From assembly GCA_030248135.1 (NCBI GenBank), contig JASANC010001719.1, positions 62,001-126,000 of the forward strand: DNA of 64,000 nt. The letters are read 5' to 3'. Below are positions 13,401 to 24,117 of the stretch, in pieces; the stretch's first letter is position 1, and the number at the start of each line of letters is the position of its first letter. The notes under the pieces were generated by a model that did not search any database, had not been told where the DNA came from, and worked only from the letters and a program-made list of their open reading frames with translations. Position numbers and translations under genes: made by a program. This DNA is from Theristus sp. LFF4_11 (taxonomy: Eukaryota; Nematoda; Chromadorea; Monhysterida; Xyalidae).

Positions 13401-16400
13401 AACAAGAAAAGGGTGTTTTCCAGGGTAATTCAATGCGCTGATCACGAATTTTGGGTTAGTTTTCTTACGTGAGTAACTCTAGATGCTGAATCGTGACGAT
13501 TTTGGGCGAATCGGCCGTGGAAATTGGCGAAATCGGTCCAGAAACGAAAAACAAGAAAAGGGTGTTTTCCAGGGTAATTCAATGCGCTGATCACGAATTT
13601 TGGGTTAGTTTTCTTACGTGAGTAACTCTAGATGCTGAATCGTGACGATTTTGGGCGAATCGGCCGTGGAAATTGGCGAAATCGGTCCAGAAACGAAAAA
13701 CAAGAAAAGGCTGTTTTCCAGGGTAATTCAATCCGCTGATCACGAATTTTGGATTAGTTTTCTTACGTGAGCAACTCTAGACGCTGAATCGTGACGATTT
13801 CGGGCGAATCGGGCGTGGAAGTTGGCGAAATCGGTCCAGAAACGAAAAACAAGAAAAGGGTGTTTTCCAGGGTAATTCAATGCGCTGATCACGGATTTTG
13901 GGTTAGTTTTCTTACGTGAGCAACTCTAGATGCTGAATCGTGACGATTTCGGGCGAATCGGCCGTGGAAGTTGGCGAAATCGGTCCAGAAACGAAAAACA
14001 AGAAAAGGGTGTTTTCCAGGGTATTTCAATGCGCTGATCACGAATTTTGGGTTAGTTTTCTTACGTGAGAAACTCTAGATGCTGAATCGTGACGATTTCG
14101 GGCGAATCGGCCGTGGAAGTTGGCGAAATCGGTCCAGAAACGAAAAACAAGAAAAGGGTGTTTTCCAGGGTAATTCAATGCGCTGATCACGAATTTTGGG
14201 TTAGTTTTCTTACGTGAGCAACTCTAGATGCTGAATCGTGACGATTTCGGGCGAATCGGCCGTGGAAGTTGGCGAAATTGGTCCAGAAACGAAAAACAAG
14301 AAAAGGGTGTTTTCCAGGGTAATTCAATCCGCTGATCACGAATTTTGGGTTAGTTTTCTTACGTGAGCAACTCTAGACGCTGAATCGTGACGATTTCGGG
14401 CGAATCGGGCGTGGAAGTTGGCGAAATCGGTCCAGAAACGAAAAACAAGAAAAGGGTGTTTTCCAGGGTAATTCAATGCGCTGATCACGGATTTTGGGTT
14501 AGTTTTCTTACGTGAGCAACTCTAGATGCTGAATCGTGACGATTTCGGGCGAATCGGCCGTGGAAGTTGGCGAAATCGGTCCAGAAACGAAAAACAAGAA
14601 AAGGGTGTTTTCCAGGGTATTTCAATGCGCTGATCACGAATTTTGGGTTAGTTTTCTTACGTGAGAAACTCTAGATGCTGAATCGTGACGATTTCGGGCG
14701 AATCGGCCGTGGAAGTTGGCGAAATCGGTCCAGAAACGAAAAACAAGAAAAGGGTGTTTTCCAGGGTAATTCAATGCGCTGATCACGAATTTTGGGTTAG
14801 TTTTCTTACGTGAGCAACTCTAGATGCTGAATCGTGACGATTTCGGGCGAATCGGCCGTGGAAGTTGGCGAAATTGGTCCAGGAACGAAAAACAAGAAAA
14901 GGGTGTTTTCCAGGGTAATTCAATCCGCTGATCACGAATTTTGGGTTAGTTTTCTTACGTGAGCAACTTTAGATACTGAATCGTGACGATTTCGGGCGAA
15001 TCGGCCGTGGAAATTGGCGAAATCGGTCCAGAAATGAAAAACGAGAAAACGGTTTTTCCAGGGTAATTCAATGTGCTGATCACGGATTTTGGGTTAGTTT
15101 TCTTGTGTGAGCAACTCTAGATGCTGAATCGTGACGATTTATGGTGAATCGGCCGTGGAATTTAGCGAAACCGGTCCAGAAATGAAAAACAAGAAAACGG
15201 TGTTTTCCATGGTAATTCATTACGCCGATCACGGCTTTTGGGTCAGTTTTTCTTTTGTGAGCGATTCTAGGTACTGAATCGTGACGATTTTGGGGAATCG
15301 GCCGTAGAAATGGCATAGGAGAAATCGGCCTAAAAAACGAAAAATGAAAAACCTGAGTTGTCTGGGGTTTAGAAGAATGTGTGACCAACGAATTGTGATT
15401 TTGGTCCGACCTTCGGGGCTTATGTAAAAGTCAGAATATTATCTAAAAATGCGTGAGACGCATATAAAAGGAGGAATATGGCCTTGTGTAAGCAGTGAAA
15501 GACTTGGCTCGACAACGCTTTTCAAGTCTCTGATGTGGTACACACGGATACAAGTACATAAGGGTCATATTTTTGCGCCGCGTTTTTTTTTTTTTTGAAG
15601 CACGCCCCCCACCGATTCCGGAAACCCGAAGGTACCAAACTCCGGTGGGATTGGGGAATGGACGGCTCACCATCACGTGGAACCAATACCCTCGGCATGT
15701 GAGGGGGGCAGCCTCTAAGCCCCGCTCTGTCCTGGGGGCACCAGTGATCTTAGCCCGATTTCGGTTTCGGTGGCCTGCGGTCGCTATATCCCCGGAGGGC
15801 AGCGAATCCGAAAGTTTTCGTTTTCGTTTTCGTTTTGCTGAAAAGCGTAAAACTTTGAAGTTATTTTTTAATTGTTCTCTTCGATTTAATCTAAAATCAC
15901 GCCATGTGCGAAATTCTGTAAATTCTGTGCAAAAACAGAAAAATTAGAGATTGCAAAACATTGTTGCATGTAGCTTTTTCGTTGTTGTTAACGTACGCAC
16001 CGCTGTGTACACACCAGCACCAGTGACAAAAAGGAGTTGTCTTCCGTTGATTTTCACCTTTTTTACCGGTGTCACCTTCAACTAGTGTGGCAGGATAAAC
16101 CGTCTGTCCCGTGAGTCATTGCCTTTGCCACAGGAGACCTTGCGTTCCGCAATGCTTCTGCGATACAATTTGTCCTGAACAAACCAGTGTCAGCGAGCTA
16201 AAGTCTGATTGTTATTTTAGTAGTTTTAGTGGTCGCTAAATGCCCGAAATCCGCAAATGTGAAAGGTCATTTGTCTACAATACAAAGCACGAGGGTTGCC
16301 ATGTGCAACCGAAATCATAAATAAACGGCGCAAAAATATGACTCTTATGTACTTGTATCCGTGTGTACCACATCAGAGACTTGAAAAGCGTTGTCGAGCC

Positions 16401-19400
16401 AAGTCTTTCACTGCTTACACAAGGCCATATTCCTCCTTTTATATGCGTCTCACGCATTTTTAGATAATTTCTTTTCGGAGGTAAAAAACCAACGCGTCAG
16501 TTTTGGAATCATCAATTTTGGCACTGGTCAAAACACTTTCCACAGTCTCTCTGACACATTATCAAAGAAGTAACACTCTATCATCTGTCACGGAAACTAT
16601 TCCCAGTACATAAGTGTCAAAATACCCGATTTTGGAACAACGACGATATTGCCTGAGTAAACGATTATACAAAGCCAGTGCACATGCCAACAAAAAGCTT
16701 AACAAAATGTCGAACAGCTAATTGGCTGATCGACAAATTGTCACGTGACTGATGTGCACAAACTATAACGAACAAACTGAACGTTTGTTGAAAGTTTTGT
16801 TTATTGGTGTTTTTCATTATTTATTTTCGCTGTATTCTGACTGCAGGCGGCACGAATAAGCGCGTTTGCAACCACACCACGGCGGTGACGAGCACATGCC
16901 AGCAGCAGAAACGCACCAGTGGGCATGCGTTTATCGAAGCACGACCAACGTCGGGCGATGCGCTGAACGTAGGTCTCAAATGAAGGGGTGCTTTCTGATT
17001 TTTTTTTTGAAATTTGTTTTCCACTTTCTTAGAAGAGACTTTCTTGTGATAAGTGACAAGCTTATGTACTATGGTGGGTTGACATAAGTTTGACAAAGGA
17101 GCAGTGATTGTGGAACGCTGAAGCGTTTTTTAGCCTAGCGTGTTTGTACAATCAACTGAAACCAAATGTCAATCAATGGAACAATCAATGGAGTTAAAAT
17201 TTCATATCGCGCAGCCGTTTGTGCGGAAAAGAGACAATGAAATTTCACAACACGTCCCGAAACGAAAAACAACAACAGCAATAACAACAACAACAGACAT
17301 TTGCAGTGCAAAATGGGCACCCCGGTGCAGAGCATCGACAGCGCCGTGGACTCGTTGGATGAGTCGCCAGTGTCCGACCAGTTGCACCACGTGCACGCTG
17401 CGTCGACGTCAATTGGCGGCTACGCCACCATTGGTCCGAAATGCTCTTCAACACGCGCTGGCGACTTCTGTACGTTTTCGGTGGACACGCATGACTCGTC
17501 TTTGCTTCTTGATTTGTTGTTTTTTTTGGTCTGCAAGAAAGCCGGGAGAAGCGGTTATGTTTACTGATTTTCACCCGATCCTTGGTACACCCCTCCATTA
17601 TGCCTTGGTTACTCGCGCAACCGTGTGGTGCGTGCTGATGCGTTTGTCGAAACTATCGATATTTGCGGCAATGTATACACCCGCGGGTGCCCACGTCGTG
17701 TCGCGCGGGTGCCTTGAAATTTTTCTTGATCGCCTTCGTTTTCGAACGTCGATTTCATAATAATAATATTGCGTTTCATCGTGTGTTTCGTCTCACTAGC
17801 CGTGTCACTCCACCGTGCCGTTTGCCTTTACAGCGGAACAATTGAGCGTTCAAGTGCAACGAGTGACCGGGAGTGGCGTGTCAAAAAGCAGTGCCACGCC
17901 GCATCCCGCAGCACCACCACCCGCACATCAACAACACGCGCACGCACAAGCGCACCAATCGGCGTGCTCGTCCGTCGGTGCGGTCGTCGAGTTCGCGGCG
18001 TCGACGTCGAGCGCCTCCGAGCCGCATTCCGCTTCCGACCTCGGCTGCGGCGACTCCGGACTCGGGTCGTCCGAGCGGGGCACGAACTTGACGTCGGCGG
18101 TCGCAGCAACCACTCCGGGCAACTGCGGGCATCTTCTGCATTCGACCGCGCCAACCGCCACCGCCACCACCGCCGCCACTGCGGGCTCGTCCTCGTCTGG
18201 CGACCCGTTCTGCCAGTGCGCCTGCCAGCAGACGGTCGGACCGAACGCGTCCGCGAAGGAGGACTGGTGAGACGCTCACGCAGAAAAAAACAGAGACAGT
18301 TTACTATTACTAGAGCCAAAATAAAAATATAAACTACTCACTATTTTTTGAGATTGTTGTCCATGTCGTTTTTTATCTCTTGGACACACACGACTTGAAG
18401 AAAATCTGGCATTCCTGAAAAAACCTGACGTCCTAGGCTGCAACTGGTGCCGCATTGAGAAGACAAGCAGTGCCTCATTTGTTCCAGCCAGGGTGTTTCC
18501 TCCCACCCCCAAAATTTTTTGTTGCGATTTCAGGGGCTGAAACCGTGACAGAAGGGGGGTTTTCGGGTACGCTGAGTTCAAAAATCTTATTTAGAAGTTT
18601 GCCCGACGCTTCTATTGTGCCCTAAACGCGTATGCCATGGGGATGAGGAGGGAAAATTCCTTGATAATTAAATTTAAATAAAAAAACGCGTCACAAAAAA
18701 CCTGAAATCCTGTTACAAATACAAATCAAGGTAGCTGAGTCCGAATATGACGTTTATTTTTTTATACGAATTACTCCACGCTCTAAAAGCGGCCTCTATA
18801 GGGACGAAAAGGGAAAAAAATTAAAAAAATCGGAAACTAGTCAAAAAAATTTGAAAAATAAGCCATAAACACAAATCAAGATTGCTGAGTCCGCATATGA
18901 CGTTTATTTTGCTATACGAATTACTCCGCACCCTAAAATTGGCTTCTATAGGGACGGAAAGGGAAAAAATTTGAAAAAATTGGAAACTAGTCAAAAAAAT
19001 TTGAAAACTAAGCCATAAACACAAATCGAGGTCGCTGAGTCCGAATATGACGTTGATTTTGCCATACGAATTACTCCGCACCCTAAAAACGGCCTCTATA
19101 GGGACGGAAAGGGGAAAAATTTGAAAAAGTTGGAAACTACTCAAAAAAATCTGAAAACTAAGCCATAAACACAAATCGAGGTCGCTGAGTCCGAATATGA
19201 CGTTTATTTTTTTATACGAATTACTCCGCACCCTAAAAACGGCCTCTATAGGGACGGAAAGGGAAAAAATCTAAAAACTAAGCCATAAACACAAATCGAG
19301 GTCGCTGAGTCCGAATATGACGTTTATTTTGCCATACGAAGTACTCCGCACCCTAAAAACGGTTTATATAGGAACGAAAAGGAAAAAAATTTAAAAAAAT

Positions 19401-22400
19401 AAGAAATTAGTCAAAAAATCTGAAAACTAAGCCATAAACACAAATCGAGATCGCTGAGTCGGAATATGACGTTGATTTTGCCATACGAATTACTCCGCAC
19501 CCTAAAAACGGCCTCTATATGGACGGAAAGGGAGAAAATTTGAAAAAATTGGAAACTGGTCAAAAAAATCTGAAAACTAAGCCATAAACACAAATCGAGG
19601 TCGCTGAGTCCGAATATGACGTTGATTTTGCCATACGAATTACTCCGCGCCCTAAATTTTTTTTCGTCCCTACAAAAACCGTTTTTAGGGTGCGGAGTAA
19701 TTGGTATGACAAAATAAACGTCATATTCGGACTCAGCGACCTCGATTTGTGTTTATGTTTTAGTTTTCAGATTTTTTTGACTAGTTTTAACTTTTTTCCT
19801 TTTCGTTCCTATATAGGCTGTTTTTACGGTGCGGAGTAATTCGTATAGCAAAATAAACGTCATATTCGGACTCAGCGACCTTGATTTGTGTTTATGGCTT
19901 AGTTTTCAGATTTTTTTGACTAGTTTCCAATTTTTTCAAATTTTTTCTCTTTCCGTCCCTATAGAGACCATTTTTAGGGTGCGGAGTAATTCTTATAAAA
20001 AAATAAACGTCATATTCGGACTCAGCGACCTCGATTTGTGTTTATGGCTTAGTTTTCAGATTTTTTTGACTAGTTTCCAATTTTTTTCAATTTTTTTCCC
20101 TTTCCGTCCCTATAGAGGCCGTTTTTAGGGTGCGGAGTAATTCGTATGGCAAAATAAACGTCATATGCGGACTCAGCAATCTTGATTTGTGTTTATGGCT
20201 TGTTTTTCAAATTTTTTTGACTAGTTTCCGATTTTTTTAAATTTTTTCCCTTTTCGTCCTTATAGAGGCCGCTTTTAGGGCGCGGAGTAATTCGTATAAA
20301 AAAAATAAACGTCATATTCGGACTCAGCTACCTTGATTTGTATTTGTAACAGGATTTCAGGTTTTTTGTGACGCGTTTTTTTTATTTAAATTTAATTATC
20401 AAGGAATTTTCCCTCCTCATCCCCATGGCATACGCGTTTAGGGCACAATAAAAGCGTCGGACAAACTTCTAAATAAGATTTTTGAACTCAGCGTACCCGA
20501 AAACCCCCTTTCTGACACGGTTTCAGCCCCTGAAATCGCAACAAAAAATTTTGGGGGTGGGAGGAAACACCCTGGTTCCAGCCAAAGCAGTGATGCCTCA
20601 TTTGTTCGGCCATACTGTATAAGTCTTTTTTGTCTTCCAGTTTTTTCCCAAACGCCAACACGTGAGAACGGCATTCAGTGTATGGCGAAAATTTCACCAG
20701 TTCGTTTTTTTTCACTCTCCATTCCTGCAGGGTTCGCATACTGGAGGCTCTGGAGACGGTCGGCGAGTCGGAGATGCTGCGACGCCTGGAGGAGTCGATC
20801 ATGGGCGGTTCGGTGCCCGTGTGCGACCACGGGGCGCAGTGCAGGCCGGCGGGCTCAACGTACGAGACGTCCTCTGCGGTAACCCCGATCACCGTCGTCA
20901 CAGCAACCTCCACGCCGAACCATCGCAGCCAACAGCAACATCCGATGAGCACCAGCTTCACGGCTGCTTCGTCATCGATGCCCGTCGCTCCCGCGCCGTT
21001 TCCCGTCACGAACACGATCTTGAGGTACGGTATATCTTATCGCGATTCAAGAAAGAACACGGTATTGGAGTTGATTGGAGTTGCAAGCAAGGAAAACACA
21101 GGTAGCCACAAATGCGGTGTTTGGATTTCAACTACAGCATTCAACTACAATCTTCCTGGATAAACCTGGATACTTGTCCCTAGCGGCCAGCATTTTTTTA
21201 CCACAAACACGACGACGCAAAATTAGGCTGTTTCCAAATGCAAACTCCAACAGTCTCCCGCACTCTACATCCATTGCCACCGTTCAGTCAATCAAAGTGT
21301 TTCAATATTGTGGATTTATTCAAACGTGTCCGAATTAAAATGACGTCATTTGCTTTAAAAACGCCGGTTTGTCAAAGTACAGGCACTAAAATGTCACCTT
21401 CGTGTGACCGATTCGTTATTCACCATTTGTTTACGGGAAGAAATCGGCTAAACGGAATGTCTGGTTTGCTGTGAACGACAAGAGCATGTTTGGCGGCACA
21501 CGACGTCATTTCAGTGGGACACGTTTGAAAAAATAGGTCATACCAATCAAGACCGCGCTCAATCCTTTTTTCTCTCTGCAGACACCCATACTCCAGCACC
21601 GCCGGTCTCACGATGCCGCCACCATCGCAGTCGATCCACCTCACCAGCCGCGACACTGCAGCAGCGTCAACGACGAATAACCGCAGTTCGTCGTTGTCGT
21701 TGTCCGACAATTCCTCTGAGAAGTCGTCCAGCGAGCCGGCGACTCACTCGGCTTCGTTCGGTCATCCTCATCATCAGCAGCGGCGACGGCAACCAGCGCC
21801 GGTGCCACCGCCAAAGCCACCGTATCCGGTCGCCAACAACAACAACAGCAACAGCAACCCTGCCGCCGGAAGCAGCGCCACAACGACGCTGCACCTGAAG
21901 TCGTACGGTGAGATCTTGAACGCGGCCTCGCCACCGCTGCGCGACGACGACGACGACACACAGCAGGCGTCGGCGTCCTTCAAACGCGGACACCAACAGC
22001 AGTCGGCAAACGGCGCCGCCGTCGGTCGCTGCGCCACCGCTGGCAACAATGCCGACGGAAACGTGACCGAGATTCGCGTCACCCTGTACAAGGACGCCGA
22101 TTATAACGACTTCGGCTTCTCCGTGTCGGACGGCATCTCGAACAAGGGCGTCTATGTGAACAAGATCCGACCGGGCGGCCCGGCCGCGCAGGCCGGCGTC
22201 ATGCGACCGCTCGATAAGATTGTCACGGTATCAGTGAATTTTGAATTGTTTTGAATCATGAATTTTGAAATGCTAATTGCTCTCGAAACGGCCGCAACCC
22301 GAACGAACAGGCAAAGAGAAACTGAAACTACCATTGTCTTCTCGGTCCAGTAAGGAAATAAATTAGCTAGAAAGTTCAGCACATTGTTGGATAGCTCTTG

Positions 22401-22931
22401 GTTCGCTAGATGCTGCCGGTTATGTTGCGAAATGGCAAAGTATAGCTTCCTTTCTCAAACGTGCCATGACCGCAATGACGTCATGTGCTCTGAAACATAT
22501 GCTTGTCCTGGACAGCAACGAGAGACTTTCTTGTTTCGGCAATCCTTTCCTTCCTTTCGGCAAAGAAAAGAACCAAACTGAATCTCCGTTGCCTGTAAAT
22601 GACAAGCTAGCGCTTTCAAAGCAAATGACGCGACGTCATTTCAACCGGAAACGTTGAAATAATTCTTCACTAAACAGCGACAACACCAATCACGCAGGTG
22701 AACGGTACCCGTATGGACAGTCTCGACTGTATCTCGGCAGTGCCATTGTTGTTGTCGGCGTCCGACCGTCTGGACATTGTACTGCGACGGGTGAAACCAG
22801 CGACGGAGAGCACGATCACTGAAGAGTCGTCTGAGGAGCTCCTGGAAGAGGTGCTCAACATGAACGAACTCGACGACGACGACGACACACTGTGCGAACC
22901 GATGTTGATGCTCAAGGATTCGGCTGTTTGA
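786..22931 (+). CDS. GRIP: GRIP-type multi-PDZ scaffold (glutamate receptor-interacting protein), C-terminal part
   Basis: Partial gene; the 5' end with PDZ1-2 lies left of the window. Exons: 786-1165, 1304-1756, 10203-10404, 10956-11095, 11237-11384, 11813-11951, 16847-16968, 17307-17469, 17834-18266, 20731-21024, 21582-22227, 22698-22931 (TGA). Collinear with vertebrate GRIP1: end of PDZ3 (CGALHVGDELLAIDG), a polar linker with a long poly-Gln tract, PDZ4 (FISYIERASPAEK, then CGVLQVGDRILAI), PDZ5 (LPSSGIFTVKL, then CGSLSAGDRMLAID), the SIDSAVDSLDESP linker, an acidic helix (LEALETVGESEMLRRLEE) and PDZ7 (DFGFSVSDGISNKGVYV). GRIP proteins are cytoplasmic scaffolds that bind receptor C-termini and trafficking partners. 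PDZ6 is missing and the splice phase breaks between exons 11813-11951 and 16847-16968. All other junctions keep phase. PDZ halves are split at the same place (R/K before CG). The tail after PDZ7 is acidic. Identity is secure; linker exons are less certain. Confidence 0.9.
1403..1450 (+). repeat. CAA trinucleotide run coding for poly-Gln in GRIP
   Basis: About sixteen near-perfect CAA triplets in frame within exon 1304-1756. They give a poly-Gln tract in the linker after PDZ3. Length variation between individuals would be expected. Confidence 0.9.
1871..4638. mobile_element. Foldback element FB1
   Basis: Large inverted repeat in a GRIP intron. The left end TAGGCACAGTTTTTGAAAAG at 1871 is mirrored by CTTTTCAAAAACTGTGCCTA ending at 4638. 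Arms are about 1.25 kb and highly similar, around a spacer of about 0.2 kb near 3170-3400. The inner arm consists of tandem units of about 175 bp (each with ACTTTCAYTYRGATACCGTAA; starts near 2600, 2770, 2943 and 3119). This is the structure of foldback transposons. Apparent ORFs at 1969-2447 and 4071-4540 are the same sequence read on opposite arms and are not genes. Confidence 0.85.
4639..5607. other. GRIP intron sequence, nothing recognised
   Basis: A/T-rich with short ORFs only. No splice-compatible exon, no repeat shared with other parts of the window that I could find. Confidence 0.4.
5608..6063. mobile_element. G-run inverted-repeat element, copy 1
   Basis: Flanked by inverted ends ACCGTATTACCTCTA and TAGAGGTAATACGGT. 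Next to them are runs of 7-12 G separated by TTTATT or TTAAT, with CCCCCATGGGGG palindromes. The unique core (ATGGCAAAAATACCTT..., AGCACAATTTCATCATTTTC) is shared with copies at 31271-31742 and 34852-35312. No protein is supported; the Gly-rich ORF at 5501-6046 is a by-product of the G runs. Confidence 0.8.
6064..10005. other. Long GRIP intron segment, no gene recognised
   Basis: No exon with family similarity. Contains one GGTCTCGATGCGATCT word at 7109-7124 (dispersed motif) and a GT run at about 9337-9353. Otherwise ordinary A/T-rich intron sequence. Confidence 0.4.
10006..10173. mobile_element. MITE-a copy 1
   Basis: Starts ACAGTCGAACTCTAAAATTATAGG, has CAATCAGCTGG and CACGTG words, and ends with an imperfect inverted copy (CCTATGACTAAGAGTGGTCGAGTGTG). 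It ends 30 bp before the acceptor of GRIP exon 10203-10404. Confidence 0.75.
10498..10655. repeat. Two-copy 79-bp tandem duplication
   Basis: The unit starting GATATAGCCACCACCACTC at 10498 is repeated almost exactly from 10577. It lies within a GRIP intron and has no coding role. Confidence 0.9.
12031..12238. mobile_element. MITE-a copy 2
   Basis: Left end ACAGTCCATCTGTGAATTATA, right end TAATTTACAGTTGGACTGT, with AGCTGATTGGTTGG and CCAATCAGC arms. It lies in the GRIP intron that has lost PDZ6, just left of composite A. Confidence 0.75.
12548..13080 (+). repeat. 172-bp tandem repeats of composite A
   Basis: Units begin TGTTCGCCCTTTCAATTTTTA at 12548, 12722 and 12893. The spacing is 171-174 bp and the third unit is more diverged. 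The same unit occurs in copies B and C. Confidence 0.85.
13131..15400 (+). repeat. 149-bp satellite array of composite A, with higher-order structure
   Basis: About fifteen units of 149 bp, each with TTCAATGCGCTGATCACG and GTGACGATTTCGGGCGAATCG. Diagnostic variants recur every fourth unit: AATTCAATCCGCTG at 13725, 14321 and 14917 (596 bp apart, four units). The last two units are more diverged. ORFs over the array are artefacts. Confidence 0.9.
15583..15830 (-). mobile_element. GC-rich poly(A)-tailed retroposon-like module, copy 1
   Basis: Read on the - strand it is a GC-rich sequence of about 225 bp (CGCTGCCCTCCGGGGATATA, GGGCTAAGATC, GGTACCTTCGGGTTTCCGG) ending in a 14-A run. A close copy is at 33250-33490 and a diverged fragment at 59886-59945. 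It could be a SINE from an RNA gene that I do not recognise. Confidence 0.55.
18488..20576. mobile_element. Foldback element FB2
   Basis: Inverted ends CCAGGGTGTTTCCTCCCACC (18488) and GGTGGGAGGAAACACCCTGG (ends 20576), flanked on both sides by TTCCAG, a candidate 6-bp target duplication. The arms are tandem units of about 150 bp with GCTGAGTCCGAATATGACGT: seven in the left arm (starts 18721, 18871, 19021, 19171, 19291, 19440, 19590) and about five in the right. The spacer is very short, near 19660-19680. It lies in GRIP intron 18267-20730. ORFs over it are artefacts. Confidence 0.85.
21319..21530. mobile_element. MITE-b copy 1
   Basis: Ends TTCAAACGTGTCC and GGACACGTTTGAA. Inside each end is a TGACGTCA or CGACGTCA word. 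It lies in GRIP intron 21025-21581. Confidence 0.75.
22455..22663. mobile_element. MITE-b copy 2
   Basis: Diverged copy in the last GRIP intron: TCAAACGTGCCATGACCGC with AATGACGTCAT at the left and GCGACGTCATTTCAACCGG with AACGTTGAA at the right. Confidence 0.65.
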
Positions 22932-24117
22932 CGAATATTGATGATAAACACGCTGTTCCTTTGTTAAGTTTTGGTTTAAAGTCTACATTGTATGTGCATT
23001 TTCTTACGTAAGGCGCATTCATGAAGCAGTATTTGGTGATGCTTAACGCTCATAAAAAATGGTGCGCAGGTGTGGATCTGAATGGATCCAAACAAACTGA
23101 GAAAATGGTCAACATTCAGGACGTCAGGCCCTCGGCATGGCATGTTCGTTTGAACCTGTCATTTTTTTCGCAAAATACAAAGGAAAGAAGAAAGAGCGGA
23201 ATCGGCGTTCCATGAATAATTGATTGTTTGATTTTACCCAGCCCGATATATTCGCATGTTCTGTATTCCGGGAAAAAAGTGACAGGTTTAAACGATCATA
23301 CCGTAGATGCGCACATTTTTGTGAGTGCTATTTAAAAGAATCTTCGTATATGACAAAATCTTACATTCAAACGGGCACCGTTGAAAACATGGCGTTTTGA
23401 TAAAAGTTTTTTCTTAATTTTTGGTACAACCAACAAACACCACAGGATTCCACCATGGCGCGTGTGCTTTTATTTGCTTTTTTGATCTTTTCTCAGAACT
23501 TTTTGAAGGTGTTTTCAGTGAAAATGTTGCGGAATTAATGTTCTACCATTATACATGTTGTATTCATACAGAAATTAACAACTTCTTAGTCGGTTTCCAT
23601 AATGTAAAGTTTGCGATTTTCCTTCTTTATCCTCTAAACCGATATACAATATCATTGTGATCTGCAGAATTGTTGTGGCGTGTTTTGTGTTTTGGTTTTT
23701 TAATGAATAAAAACAAATCGCTAAATAAGTGTTAGCAAATGAATTAGAAACTTGGTCCAGTCTTTTTGCGATAAATGCTAAATCAAAGTTTCAATTTCTA
23801 GCACTGGAAAACAGGTTTAAATTTTTTTTAAACCGAAACTTTTGCAACGAAACAACAAAAAATGAAATTTAGCTCCCTCATAGTTTTCCACAATATAATG
23901 CAGTTCCATTCCAGTGATTCAGTTTTAGCCTTATTTTTATCAAGTAAAAGACGCATCACAATTGCCGAGTTTTTCGTTGCTTAGCAACCATGTGTGATCA
24001 CTCAAAACGTCCGCGTGATGTTGTCATTCGAGCCCGATAAAACAATAAGACGTTCGTTGCATAATTTTTTTCTGAACTCTATCACCCTGCGATCCAAAAA
24101 ACGCGAGTCCTCCGAAT
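22932..24117. other. Intergenic GRIP-DYNC2LI1
   Basis: About 1.2 kb between two + strand genes. An AATAAA at about 23706 is a candidate poly(A) signal for GRIP. A MITE-c fragment (GCGCATTCATGAAGCAG) is at about 23010. A CATGTGTGATCACTC stretch precedes the DYNC2LI1 start. I see no other gene. Confidence 0.45.

Larger units (their letters stand above)
12259..16468 (+). mobile_element. Composite satellite-carrying element, copy A
   Basis: Order of modules: a GC-rich end starting ATCATGCGGATGCGCGAGCG (12259 to about 12547), three units of about 172 bp (12548-13080), a 149-bp satellite array (13131 to about 15400), a 40-bp bridge (GACCTTCGGGGCTTATG), then a segment with long inverted repeats of about 140 bp (15437-15580 and 16335-16468) ending CGCATTTTTAGATAAT. 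The same order is found in copies B, C and D. No transposase is visible, so it is non-autonomous. It fills most of GRIP intron 11952-16846. A GC-rich retroposon-like module sits at 15583-15830 inside it. Confidence 0.75.

Noticed and set aside
13131..15400. CRISPR array
   Set aside because: Contiguous 149-bp units without unique spacers, in a eukaryotic intron.
15740..15765. U2 snRNA match (GGCTAAGATC)
   Set aside because: Only ten bases match the U2 5' region; the rest of the module does not align with U2.
18821..20128. Repetitive ORFs with LSDLDLCLWLSFQIF units
   Set aside because: Tandem 150-bp units of FB2 read in one frame; opposite arms give the same ORF on both strands.
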